Source: Luteimonas mephitis DSM 12574 (lineage in GTDB: Bacteria > Pseudomonadota > Gammaproteobacteria > Xanthomonadales > Xanthomonadaceae). Taken from it: a DNA stretch of 64,000 nucleotides. The position numbers and the translations under genes were made by a program. The stretch lies in NCBI RefSeq assembly GCF_000422305.1, contig NZ_AULN01000013.1, positions 248,001 through 312,000 of the forward strand, in the 5' to 3' direction. A model generated the notes under the pieces. The model saw only the letters and a list, made by a program, of their open reading frames with translations. It made no database searches and had not been told where the DNA came from. Shown one piece after another: positions 38,919 through 48,700 of the stretch. Positions within the stretch are counted from its first letter, which is position 1. Each line of letters begins with the position of its first letter.

Positions 38919-40528
38919 TGCGCCGCTTTGCCGCGCTGTACGAACGGCTTGACCGCAGCACCGGGACCGGCGACAAGCGCCGTGCGCTGGTCGACTACTT
39001 CCGGCAGGCGCCGGCGGCCGATGCGGCCTGGGCGGCATGGCTGCTGTCGGGCGGCAAGGTCGGCGGCGCGCGCGCGCGCATTGCGTCCGGCGGCGAGCTG
39101 CGCGCATGGGCAGCGGCCGAATCCGGTTTGCCGGACTGGCTCGTGGAGGACTGCTACCACCAGGTGGGGGACCTGGCCGAAACCCTGGCCCTGCTGTTCG
39201 ACGACCCGGCGCCTGCGCAACTCGCGCCGGACGCGGGACTCGCGCAGTGGATCGAAACGCGGCTGGCGCCGCTGGCCAATGCCGACGAGGCGCCGCGCCG
39301 CGCACTGGTGGTCGGGGCTTGGCGAAGCCTGCGCTTCGGCGAGCGGCTGGTCTTCAACAAGCTGCTGACCGGTGCGCTGCGCGTGGGCGTGTCGCAAGGC
39401 CTGGTGCAGCAGGCGTTGGCTGCGTTCTCCGGGGTGGAGATCGCCCTGCTCGCCCAGCGCATGCTCGGCACGTGGACGCCGGATGCCGCGTTCTTCGAAG
39501 CGCTCGTTTCGCCCGAACCACAGCCCGGCGACGGGCAGCTGCCGTATCCGTTCTTCCTCGCGTCTCCACTGGAAGCTTCGCCCGAATCGCTGGGCGACGT
39601 GCGCCAGTGGTGGCTGGAGTGGAAATGGGACGGCATTCGCCTGCAGGTGCTACGCCGGGCCGACGGCGTGGTGCTGTGGTCGCGCGGCGAGGAACGGATG
39701 GATGGGCGCTTCCCCGAGATCGAGGCCGCCGCCGCTGCGCTCCCGGCCGGCTGCGTGCTGGACGGGGAGCTGCTGGCCTGGCGACCCGGCGCCGCGGAGC
39801 CGCTGCCTTTCAGCGTCCTGCAGACCCGCATCCAGCGCCGCAGGCCCGGGCCGAAGACACTGGCCGACGCGCCGGTACGCGTGCTGGCCTATGACCTGCT
39901 GGAGGAGGACGGGCAGGACCTGCGCGCGCTGCCGCTGGCGCAGCGGCGTGCGCGCCTGGCGGCGCTGTTGGAAGGATGCGACACGGACCGGCTGGCGCTG
40001 TCGCCGCGCCTGGCCGCCGACGACTGGACCAGCGCGTCTTCGCTGCGCGACCAGGCGCGCGCGCTGGGCGTGGAGGGACTGATGCTCAAGGCTGCGCAGT
40101 CGCCCTACCGGCACGGGCGCAAGCGCGGCGACTGGTGGAAGTGGAAGGTCGATCCGCTCAACGTCGACGCGGTACTGCTTTACGCGCAGTCCGGCCACGG
40201 GCGTCGCAGCACGCTGTTCACCGACTACACGTTCGGGCTCTGGGACGGCGGCGCGCTGGTGCCGGTGGCGAAGGCGTATTCCGGCCTGGACGACGCCAGC
40301 ATCCTGCGCCTGGACCGCTGGATCCGCGCGCACACCCGCGAGCGCTTCGGCCCGGTGCGCGCGGTCGAGCCGGTGCAGGTGTTCGAGCTGGGGTTCGAAG
40401 GCGTGAACCGCTCGGCCCGCCACAAGACGGGGGTCGCGGTCCGGTTCCCGCGCATCCTGCGCTGGCGAGAGGACAAGTCCGCGGCCGAGGCGGACGCGGT
40501 CGACCGCCTGCGGGCGCTGGCGCGGTGA
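38918..40528 (+). CDS. ATP-dependent DNA ligase (Lhr/exonuclease-associated)
   Basis: 536 residues. N-terminal DNA-binding domain (residues 1-195), then adenylation domain with the AMP-lysine motif EWKWDGIRLQ, motif III VLDGELLAW, motif IV EGLMLKAAQSPY and motif V WWKWKVDP, then an OB-fold ending near FGPVRAVEPVQVFELGF. This is the stand-alone bacterial LigB/LigC-like type, not LigD (no polymerase or phosphoesterase domain) and not NAD-dependent LigA. Overlaps both neighbours (TGATG upstream, GTGA downstream). Seals nicks in repair together with the other three proteins of the operon. Confidence 0.93.
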   Translation: MRRFAALYERLDRSTGTGDKRRALVDYFRQAPAADAAWAAWLLSGGKVGGARARIASGGELRAWAAAESGLPDWLVEDCYHQVGDLAETLALLFDDPAPAQLAPDAGLAQWIETRLAPLANADEAPRRALVVGAWRSLRFGERLVFNKLLTGALRVGVSQGLVQQALAAFSGVEIALLAQRMLGTWTPDAAFFEALVSPEPQPGDGQLPYPFFLASPLEASPESLGDVRQWWLEWKWDGIRLQVLRRADGVVLWSRGEERMDGRFPEIEAAAAALPAGCVLDGELLAWRPGAAEPLPFSVLQTRIQRRRPGPKTLADAPVRVLAYDLLEEDGQDLRALPLAQRRARLAALLEGCDTDRLALSPRLAADDWTSASSLRDQARALGVEGLMLKAAQSPYRHGRKRGDWWKWKVDPLNVDAVLLYAQSGHGRRSTLFTDYTFGLWDGGALVPVAKAYSGLDDASILRLDRWIRAHTRERFGPVRAVEPVQVFELGFEGVNRSARHKTGVAVRFPRILRWREDKSAAEADAVDRLRALAR

Positions 40529-43005
40529 CGCCCGGTCCCCGCCCGCGCGCCGGGCCGCAGGCGCCGCTGCTGGCGTGGTTCGACCAGCGCGGGTGGCGCG
40601 CCGCCCCGTTCCAGCGCGAAGCCTGGCGGCGCTACCTGGCTGGCGACAGCGGCCTGCTGGTCACGCCGACCGGCAGCGGCAAGACCCTCGCGGCGCTGGG
40701 TGGACCTTTGCTCGAAGCGCTGCGGCTGGGCGACGCGCCGCCGCGCAAGCGGCGCGGCGTGCCGCTGCCGCCCCGCCTGCGCGTGCTGTGGATCACGCCG
40801 TTGCGCGCGCTGGCCGCCGATACGGTGCGCGCGATGTCCGAGCCGATCGCCGGTCTCGGCGTGCCGTGGACGGTGGCGATGCGCACCGCCGACGCCAGCG
40901 CCGGCGACCGGCGGCTGGCGCAGGCCGGCCATGCCGACGTGCTGGTGACGACGCCCGAATCGTTCGCGCTGTCGCTGTCCTACCCGGACTCGCCCACGCG
41001 GCTTGCCGGCGTGCGCGCGGTGGTGGTGGACGAGTGGCACGAACTGCTCGGCAACAAGCGCGGCGTGCTGCTGCAGCTGGGCCTGGCGCGGCTGCGCGCC
41101 ATCGCCCCGGGCGCGCGCATCTGGGGCCTGTCGGCGACCCTGGGCAACCTGGCGCAGGCGCGCGACGTGCTGCTGCCGCACGCACCGTCGGCGCCGATCA
41201 TCGCCGCGCCGCGCCGACGCCCCACGCTGGAGACATTGCTGCCCGCTGCGGGCGAGCGATTCCCGTGGGCCGGTCACCTCGGCCTGTCGCAGCTCGCGCG
41301 TGTGACCGCGGTACTGCAGCGTGCCCGCAGCAGCTTGTTGTTCACCAACACCCGCGCGCAGGCGGAGCTGTGGCACAAGGCCCTGCAGTCGGTGTGGCTG
41401 GATGCGCCGGAAACGCTGGCGCTGCACCACGGCTCGCTCGACGCCGGCCTGCGCGCGGCCGCCGAGGCGGGTTTGCGCGACGGCAGCGTGCGCTGCGTGG
41501 TCGCCACCTCCAGCCTGGACCTGGGCGTGGATTTCCCGGCCGTCGACCAGGTGCTGCAGGTCGGCAGCCCCAAAGGGGTGGCGCGCCTGCTGCAGCGCGC
41601 CGGCCGCGCGCGCCACCGCCCGGGCGAAACGGGGCACGTGGTGTGCGTGCCCACGCATGCGCTGGAGCTGGCCGAATACGCCGCTGCGCGCGTGGCCCTG
41701 GCGCACGACCGGATCGAAGACCGGCCGCCGCCGCGGCTGTCGCTGGACGTGCTGGCGCAGCACTGCGTGACCCTGGCGCTGGGCGGTGGATTCGAGCCGG
41801 AGGCGCTGCTGGCCGAGGTGCGCGACACCGATGCGTTCCGCGGCCTGGACGAAAGCGCCTGGCAGGCAGTGCTCGACTTCATCGTGCGCGGCGGCGGCGC
41901 GCTGGAGCATTACCCCGACTACCACCGCGTGGTGCGCGACGACGACGGCGTCTACCGCGTGCATGACCGCCGGGTGGCGTTCCGGCACAGGCTGTCGATC
42001 GGCACCATCGGCAGCGACGGCAGCGTGCAGGTGCGGTTCGCCAAGGGCGGGCACCTGGGCAGCGTCGAAGAGGCCTTCGTCGCCCGGCTCAAGCCGCGCG
42101 ACCGTTTCCAGTTCGCCGGTCGCACGCTCGAGCTGATGCAGCTCAAGGACATGACCGCGTATGTGCGCCTGGCAACAGGCGGCGAAGGCCTCGTGCCGCG
42201 CTGGCAGGGCGGGCGGATGCCCCTGTCCACGGCGCTGGCGGCCGAGGTGGAGGCGATCCTGGCGAAGCCCGCGGGCAGTCCCGAGATGCGCGCGCTGGCT
42301 CCGCTGCTGGCCTTGCAGGCCGGGCTGTCCGCGCTGCCTGCCCCGGACCGCTTGCTGGCCGAGGCGCTGCGCACGCGCCAGGGCTGGCATCTGTTCCTGT
42401 ATCCCTTCGCCGGACGCGCGGTGCACGAGGGCCTGGCTGCGCTGCTGGCATTGCGCTGGGCGCGCAGCGCGCCGAACAGCTTCACGTGGGCGGTCAACGA
42501 CTACGGACTGGCGCTGACGGCGCAGGCCGAGACCTGGCCCGCGCCCGGACAGCTCGAACGGCTGCTTGCGCCGGAGCATCTGCTGGATGACCTCGAGGCC
42601 AGCCTCAACCTTGCCGAATTGGCGCGCCGCCAGTTCCGCGACGTGGCGCGCGTGGCCGGCCTGCTGCCGCCTTCGCTGCCCGGCCGGGCGGCGCGGTCGC
42701 TGCGCCAGCTGCAGGCCTCGAGTGGCCTGCTGTTCGACGTGCTGTCGCGCCACGATCCGGGCCATGTGCTGCTCGCCCAGGCCCGGCGCGAAGTGCTGGA
42801 GCAGCAGCTTGAGGTGCGCGCGCTCGACGCCACGCTGCGCGCGTGCGGCCAGCGCAGGATCGTGCTGCGTCGGCCGCGCGGGCTCACCCCGCTGTCGTTC
42901 CCGCTGTGGGCCGAGGCGCTGCGCGGGCAGCTGAGCACGGAGGACTGGCGCACGCGCGTGCAGCGTGCCGCCGTGCGACTGGAAGCGGACCATGGACGCG
43001 CTTGA
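40525..43005 (+). CDS. Ligase-associated DExH-box helicase (Lhr-Core family)
   Basis: 826 residues, the short Lhr-Core form. Motifs: Q region FDQRGWRAAPFQREAW, Walker A TPTGSGKT, motif Ib TTPESFALSLS, DExH box VVVDEWHE, SAT motif LSATLGN, motif IV LLFTNTRAQAE, motif V ATSSLDLGVDFPAVD and motif VI QRAGRARHRPGE. The C-terminal winged-helix and beta-barrel part follows. GTG at 40525 overlaps the ligase stop (GTGA); no ATG is close. Lhr proteins are 3'-5' translocases on DNA with RNA:DNA unwinding activity. Its gene position defines the ligase-associated subgroup. Confidence 0.93.
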   Translation: MTPGPRPRAGPQAPLLAWFDQRGWRAAPFQREAWRRYLAGDSGLLVTPTGSGKTLAALGGPLLEALRLGDAPPRKRRGVPLPPRLRVLWITPLRALAADTVRAMSEPIAGLGVPWTVAMRTADASAGDRRLAQAGHADVLVTTPESFALSLSYPDSPTRLAGVRAVVVDEWHELLGNKRGVLLQLGLARLRAIAPGARIWGLSATLGNLAQARDVLLPHAPSAPIIAAPRRRPTLETLLPAAGERFPWAGHLGLSQLARVTAVLQRARSSLLFTNTRAQAELWHKALQSVWLDAPETLALHHGSLDAGLRAAAEAGLRDGSVRCVVATSSLDLGVDFPAVDQVLQVGSPKGVARLLQRAGRARHRPGETGHVVCVPTHALELAEYAAARVALAHDRIEDRPPPRLSLDVLAQHCVTLALGGGFEPEALLAEVRDTDAFRGLDESAWQAVLDFIVRGGGALEHYPDYHRVVRDDDGVYRVHDRRVAFRHRLSIGTIGSDGSVQVRFAKGGHLGSVEEAFVARLKPRDRFQFAGRTLELMQLKDMTAYVRLATGGEGLVPRWQGGRMPLSTALAAEVEAILAKPAGSPEMRALAPLLALQAGLSALPAPDRLLAEALRTRQGWHLFLYPFAGRAVHEGLAALLALRWARSAPNSFTWAVNDYGLALTAQAETWPAPGQLERLLAPEHLLDDLEASLNLAELARRQFRDVARVAGLLPPSLPGRAARSLRQLQASSGLLFDVLSRHDPGHVLLAQARREVLEQQLEVRALDATLRACGQRRIVLRRPRGLTPLSFPLWAEALRGQLSTEDWRTRVQRAAVRLEADHGRA

Positions 43006-43636
43006 CGTTCACGTCGAAGGCGAGCGGCTGCGCCTGCTGGCGGGTCGCGCGCTGTTCTGGCCGGCGCGTTCGCGGCTGATGCTGGCGGACCTGCACCTGG
43101 GCAAGGGCGACATCCTGCGTGCCGCGGGCATTCCGGTGCCCAGCGGCGGCACCCGGGCCGACCTTGCGCGACTGGATGCGTTGTTGGCCGCCACCGGCGC
43201 CCGCGAGCTGTGGATCCTCGGCGACTTCCTGCACGGCCGGCGTGGCGCGCGCGTGGATGCGGCGTGGCGCGCATGGCGCCACGCGCACGCGGACTGCGCG
43301 GTGGCAGTCATCGCCGGCAACCACGACCGCGCGCTGGACGCCGCCGCGGCGGGCGTGGACGCGCTGGCCGACGCGACGGTCGACGGTCCGTTCGTCTTCC
43401 GCCACGCGCCGGCCGCCGGCGGGCCCGGACGATTCGTGGTATGCGGGCACGTGCACCCGGTGGTGCGCCTGCCCGGCCTGCCCGGGCGCCATCCCGCGTT
43501 CTGGCGACGATCCGGGGTGCTGGTGTTGCCGGCGTTCTCCGCTTTCACCGGTGGCCACCTCCTGCCACCGCGCGAATGCTGGGTCGCCTGCACCGGCGGC
43601 ATGCTGGTCGACCACCGCCCCTCGACGTGCGCATGA
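42992..43636 (+). CDS. pdeM: Ligase-associated DNA damage response endonuclease PdeM
   Basis: 214 residues, calcineurin-like metallophosphoesterase. Metal and catalytic motifs in order: LADLHLGKGD, ILGDFLHGR, AGNHDRAL and CGHVHPV. Overlaps the helicase gene by 14 bases, completing the four-gene operon. PdeM of Pseudomonas putida acts on single-stranded DNA in damage response; the role here is by family. The C-terminal VACTGGMLVDHRP is ordered, the last residues not. Confidence 0.92.
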   Translation: MDALDVHVEGERLRLLAGRALFWPARSRLMLADLHLGKGDILRAAGIPVPSGGTRADLARLDALLAATGARELWILGDFLHGRRGARVDAAWRAWRHAHADCAVAVIAGNHDRALDAAAAGVDALADATVDGPFVFRHAPAAGGPGRFVVCGHVHPVVRLPGLPGRHPAFWRRSGVLVLPAFSAFTGGHLLPPRECWVACTGGMLVDHRPSTCA

Positions 43637-43679
43637 CGAGCAGCCGGATATGAAGTCAACACCTGTCCCGGAGAACGAC

Positions 43680-44174
43680 ATGGCCCCGATGCGACGTAAC
43701 GACTGGCTGGCCCTGGGAGGCTGGCTGCTGCTGACCTTCGCCGCCGCCGCGCTCGGCAGCGCGGCTTCCATCCGCGCCGCCGACTTCTACGCCACCCTGG
43801 CGCAGCCGCACTGGGCACCGCCGGCGACGGTGTTCGGCCCGGTGTGGGGCGTGCTGTACCTGCTCATGGCGCTGGCCGCCTGGCTGGCGTGGCGCCACGG
43901 CGGCGGCTGGCGCGGCGCGCGTGCCGCACTCGGGCTGTTCGTGTTCCAACTGGTGGCGAACACGCTGTGGAGCTGGCTGTTCTTCGCCTGGCACCTGGGC
44001 GCGCTGGCCTTCATCGACATCATCCTGTTGTGGGCGCTGCTGGCGTGCACGCTCGTCGCGTTCTGGCGCATCCGCGCGCTGGCGGGCCTGCTGTTGCTGC
44101 CATACCTGGCCTGGGTGAGCTTTGCCGCCGCGCTGTGCTTCAGCGTCTGGCGGCTCAACCCGCAGGCGCTGTGA
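43680..44174 (+). CDS. tspO: TspO/MBR family tryptophan-rich sensory protein
   Basis: 164 residues, five membrane helices: WLALGGWLLLTFAAAALG, FGPVWGVLYLLMALAAWLAW, AALGLFVFQLVANTLWSWLFF, DIILLWALLACTLVAFW and LLLLPYLAWVSFAAALCF. Signature AQPHWAPPATVFGPVW and the conserved Trp-rich loops and NTLWSWLFF are clear. TspO proteins bind porphyrins and respond to light, oxygen or stress. ATG 43680 was chosen for GGAG 7 bases upstream; in-frame ATGs at 43650 and 43689 are less likely. Adjacent, convergent gene is photolyase, a light-related pairing also seen in other bacteria. Confidence 0.93.
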   Translation: MAPMRRNDWLALGGWLLLTFAAAALGSAASIRAADFYATLAQPHWAPPATVFGPVWGVLYLLMALAAWLAWRHGGGWRGARAALGLFVFQLVANTLWSWLFFAWHLGALAFIDIILLWALLACTLVAFWRIRALAGLLLLPYLAWVSFAAALCFSVWRLNPQAL

Positions 44175-44192
44175 TTCCTTGCCGCGCGGCCG

Positions 44193-45605
44193 TCAGTTGC
44201 CGCGCAGTGCCGAGAACGCCTCCAGCGCCGACGCGCGGCCGGAGGCCAGGTCGATCACCGGCGCCATCGGATAGTCGTGCACGCGCCCGGCCAGCCCTGC
44301 GGGCGCTTCCCACGGCGCGGCGCGGTACTTCGCCGGCAGGCCGGCCAGCTGCGGCAGCCAGCGCGCGATGTAGGCGCCGTCCGGATCGAACCTGCGCGCC
44401 TGCAGCACCGGGTTGAACACGCGGAAATAGGGCGCGGCGTCGACGCCGGTGCCCGCCACCCATTGCCAGCCCAGCGTGTTGTTGGCCAGGTCCGCGTCCA
44501 CCAGCGTGTCCCAGAACCAGCGCGCACCGTGCTGCCAGTGGACGCGCAGGTGCTTGGACAGGAAACTGGCGGCGATCATGCGCACCCGGTTGTGCATCCA
44601 GCCGGTCGCCCAGAGCTGGCGCATGCCGGCGTCGACCAGCGGTACGCCGGTGCGGCCGCGTCGCCATGCTTCGAGCAGGCCCGGGTCGGCATCGGCCCAT
44701 TCGAACCGGTCGAAGCGCGGGTTGAAGTTGGACTCCGGCGTGTCCGGGAAATGGTGCAACACGTGGTGGGCGAACTCGCGCCAGCCCAGCTCGCGGATGA
44801 AGGCCTCGCCGGCCGCGCCGGCCCCGGCGGCGCGCACCGCCTCCACGATGCGCCACGGGCTGATCTCGCCGAAGTGCAGATGCGGGGACAGGCGCGAGGT
44901 CATCGGGAGGTCGGGCCGGTCGCGGCCGTCGGCGTATCGCGCCAGCGCCGCGTCGACGAACGCGCGCAGCGCGCGCTCGGCACCCGCCTCGCCCGGCGTC
45001 CACTCGTTCCAGAACGGCGCGTCCCAGCGCGGGGCCGGCGCCAGCCCGAGCGCTTCCAGACTGGTTTCGCCCGGCAGCGCCGCGATGCCAGGCAGCCGCT
45101 CGGGCGCGGGGCGCGTGCGCGGCGGGTTCCAGTGCGCCAGTGCCGCCTTCCAGAACGGCGTGAACACGCGGAACGGATCGCCCGCCTGCGTTCCCAACTG
45201 CCACGGCTCGAACAGCAGGCTGCCGTTGAACGCGTCGGCACGCAGGCCGTCGGCACGCAGCGCGCGCCGCACTTCTGCGTCCCGCGCGGCGCGTGTCGGT
45301 TCGTGGCTGCGGTGCCAGAAGATGGCCGCCGCGCCCGCGTGTGCCGCGATCGCGCGCAGCGTCGGCAGGCTGCCGCCGCGGAACACGTGCAGCCGCGTCC
45401 CCCGTTTGCGCAGGTCAGCGTCCAGTGCGCGCAGCGCCCGCAGCCGCCACGCGTCGGATGCCGCGCCGGGTCGCCAGCGGCCGTCTTCCTGCGGCGCATG
45501 GATATAGACGGGCACCGGAGCCAAACCCGCCTGCAGCGCGGCGTGCAGCGCCGCGTGGTCGCGCAGGCGCAGGTCGTCGCTGAACCAGATGAGGGCGGTT
45601 GCCAT
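44193..45605 (-). CDS. phrB: Deoxyribodipyrimidine photolyase (CPD photolyase, class I)
   Basis: 470 residues. Rossmann-like antenna domain (ALIWFSDDLRLRDHAALHAAL) binds a chromophore; the FAD domain has SRLSPHLHFGEISPW, WREFAHHVLHHFPD, and TGVPLVDAGMRQLWATGWMHNR, the core of class I photolyases, plus the DTLVDADLANNTLGWQW stretch with the electron-transfer Trp. Repairs cyclobutane pyrimidine dimers in blue light. Start set at ATG 45605 (MATALIWF); an ATG at 45626 adds seven residues. No clear ribosome-binding site. Convergent with tspO. Confidence 0.95.
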   Translation of the reverse strand: MATALIWFSDDLRLRDHAALHAALQAGLAPVPVYIHAPQEDGRWRPGAASDAWRLRALRALDADLRKRGTRLHVFRGGSLPTLRAIAAHAGAAAIFWHRSHEPTRAARDAEVRRALRADGLRADAFNGSLLFEPWQLGTQAGDPFRVFTPFWKAALAHWNPPRTRPAPERLPGIAALPGETSLEALGLAPAPRWDAPFWNEWTPGEAGAERALRAFVDAALARYADGRDRPDLPMTSRLSPHLHFGEISPWRIVEAVRAAGAGAAGEAFIRELGWREFAHHVLHHFPDTPESNFNPRFDRFEWADADPGLLEAWRRGRTGVPLVDAGMRQLWATGWMHNRVRMIAASFLSKHLRVHWQHGARWFWDTLVDADLANNTLGWQWVAGTGVDAAPYFRVFNPVLQARRFDPDGAYIARWLPQLAGLPAKYRAAPWEAPAGLAGRVHDYPMAPVIDLASGRASALEAFSALRGN

Positions 45606-45766
45606 GGAAAAGACGTCGGTGCGCACGCGGCGCGAGGCCCATCATCGTGGCGTCGCGCGCCGCGGCCGTCCAGCGGCGCAGCCGTCGTCCAGCTTCGCGC
45701 CGCAGTGTGGGCGCCGAAGTGCGCGAAACCGACGTGACGAGCGCGGTGCGTTGGTTCGATGCGTCC

Positions 45767-48700
45767 TCAGGCCCGCGTGGCCTGATTGCGTTGCGCCGCG
45801 AGGAACGCCCGCAGCGACGCCGGCTTGATCGGCTTGGTCAGCACCCGGTAGCCGCGTGCGCGGGCGGCCTGCTTGAGGGTGTCGCTGCCGTCGGCGGTGA
45901 CCAGGGCGCCGGGCAGGTGCGGGTGGCCTTCGCGCAGTGCGTCGAGCGTGTCGAGGCCGTCGAGCCGGTCGTGCAGGTGGTAGTCGACCAGCAGCACGTC
46001 GGGCTTGTCGGCCATTTTCGCCAGCGCTTCGTCGACGGTGGCCGCGCGCAGCACCTCGACCTGCCAGCGGCCGAGCAGCGCGGCCATGCCGGCGAGGATG
46101 TCGGAGTCGTTGTCCACGCACAGCACGCGCATGCCCGACAGCGAATCGGGCAGGCCGCCGCGCGACTGTTCCAGCGCCGCCACCGGGCCGTGCGCGCGCG
46201 GCACGAAGATCGAGAACATGCTGCCGCGCCCGGGGGTGGAACGCACGTGCATCGGCTGGTCGAGGATGTGCGAGATGCGCTGGCAGATCGACAGCCCCAG
46301 GCCGAGGCCCTGCTCGCCCCAGTTGGTCGGCTGCTCGTAGCGCATGAACTCTTCGAAGATCTGCCCGAGGTGGTGGTCGGGGATGCCCGGCCCGGTATCC
46401 CACACCTGCAGTTCGACGCGGTCGCCGCGCGCGCGCGTGGCCAGCACGATGCGGCCCTCGCGGGTGTAGCGCAGCGCGTTGGCGAGGAAGTTCTGCAGCA
46501 CGCGGCGCAGCAGGCGGCGGTCGCTGCGTACCGGCGTGGGCCGCAGGTGCAGGCGCAGGTCGATGCCGCGCGCGGCGGCCATCGGCGCGTACTGCGCGGC
46601 CAGCTCGCGCAGCAGTTCGCCGGCGTCGAAGTCGGTCGGTTCCGGCTGCAGCGCGCCGGCGTCCAGGCGCGAGACGTCGAGCAGGCCGTCGAGCAGTTCT
46701 TCCGCGGCACGCAGCGAGGTGTCGACGCGTTCGGCCAGGTGGCGCTGCTCGGCGGGTTCCTCGGCTTCCCGCAATGCGGAAGTGAACAGGCGCGCGGCGT
46801 TGAGCGGCTGCAGCACGTCGTGGCTCAGCGCGGCGAGGAAGCGGGTGCGCGACTGCTGCGCGTCGGTCGCTTCGCGGGTACGGGCGGCAACGCGCTGCTC
46901 CAGCGTTTCGTTGACCTCGCGCAGCGCGGACTCGACGCGCTTGTAGTCGGTGACGTCGCTGTAGCTGGTCACGTAACCGCCGCCGGGCAGCGGCTGGCCG
47001 CGCATCTCGATCACCTGGCCGGATGCGCGAACGCGCTCGAACACGTGCGGCGAGCCGGCGCGCATGTAGCCGATGCGCTTGTCGACCTGCGCCTGCACGT
47101 CGTCGTCGACCGCTTCGCTGCGGCCCAGTTCGCCGCGCTCGGCGTTGTAGCGGATCAGGTCGGCGGCCGGCCGGCCGACGTAGAGCATGCCGTCGGGGTA
47201 TTCGAACATCTCCTGGTAGCGCCGGTTCCACGACACCAGGCGCATGTCGTGGTCGACCACGCTCACGCCCTGGCCGAGGTTCTCCAGCGTGCTCGACAGG
47301 ATCTCGCGGTTGAAGCGCATCTCCTGCCCGGCTTCGTCGAGCACCGCGACCACTTCGGCCACGTCCATGCCCGAGCCCTTGAGCGCGCGCGTGAGCACCA
47401 GGCGCGCGCTTGACGAACCGATCGCGGCGGCGAGCATGCGTTCGGTGAACTGCACCCAGTGGCGATCGGCTGGTGCATGAGGTGCGAGCGCGTCGCCGCG
47501 CGCTTCGGCCTGCTCGGCGAATGCGCGCCGCGCCGGCTGTTCGCCGACGATGCGCGCGGCCAGCGCCAGCAGGTCGGCGACCTGCACGCCGCTGTGCGAA
47601 GCACCGGGCACCAGCGCAGGACGCGTTGCATAGGGATCGAGAAACGGCGCGTTGCGCAGGCGTTCGTCAAAGCCCGGTCGCCAGCGCGCCGACACCAGGA
47701 ACAGCGCGCCGATGTTGAGCAGGAGCGACCAGAACGTGCCGTGGGTCAGCGAATCCCAGCCGACCAGCCCGAACAGCTGGCGCGGCCGCAACCAGCCGAT
47801 GTTGAACGGGCCGTGGTCGATCCAGCCGCGGTCGAACCAGCCGGCATCGGTCAGCGCCGGCAGCAGCAGCGTGTACAGCCACGCCGCGAAGCCGAGCAGC
47901 AGGCCGGCCTCCACGCCCTGGCGGCTGGCACCGCGCCAGTACAGGCCGCCGATCAGCGCTGGCGCAAACTGCGCCACCGCCGCGAACGACATCAGGCCAT
48001 ATGCCGCCAGCGTGGTGTCGCTGCCGCTGACGCGGTAGTAGCCGTAGGCCATCGCGGCGAAGCACACGATCGCGATGCGGCGGATCCACAGCACGGTCGA
48101 TGCGACGTTGCCGCCGTGGCGCTGCGCCCAGCCGCGCCGCAGCAGCGGCGGCATGACCAGGTCGTTGCTGACCATCGTCGCCAGCGCGACGCTGGCCACG
48201 ATCACCATGCCGGTGGCCGCGGAGAAGCCGCCGATGTAGGCGGCCAGCGCCAGCCAGTCGCGGCCTTCCGCCAGCGGCAGCGCCAGCACGATGCTGTCCG
48301 GTGCAACGTCGGGGTCGCCGTTGAACAGCGCGACGCCGGCGCTGGCGATCGGCAGCACCATCAGCGAGATCACCGCGAGGTAGGTGCCGAACATCCAGCG
48401 CGCGCGGCGGATGTCGGCCACTTCCACGCACTCGACCACGGCGACGTGGAACTGCCGCGGCAGGCAGATGATGGCGGCAAAGGCGAGCAGGGTCTGGCCG
48501 ATGAAGCCGACCGGACGGTGCTCGACCAGCAGCGAACGAGTGGCTTCGACCAGGTGCAGGTCGCGGCTGGAGAACCAGCTGATCGCGAAGATCCCGACCG
48601 CGACCAGCGCCACCAGCTTGACCATCGATTCGAGCGCGATCGCCAGCATCATGCCCGGCCGATGCTCGCTGGCGTCGACCTGGCGGGTGCCGTAGAGGAT

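Noticed and set aside
38918-40528. LigD-type non-homologous end joining
   Set aside because: No polymerase or phosphoesterase domain and no Ku gene; the context is the Lhr/PdeM cassette instead.
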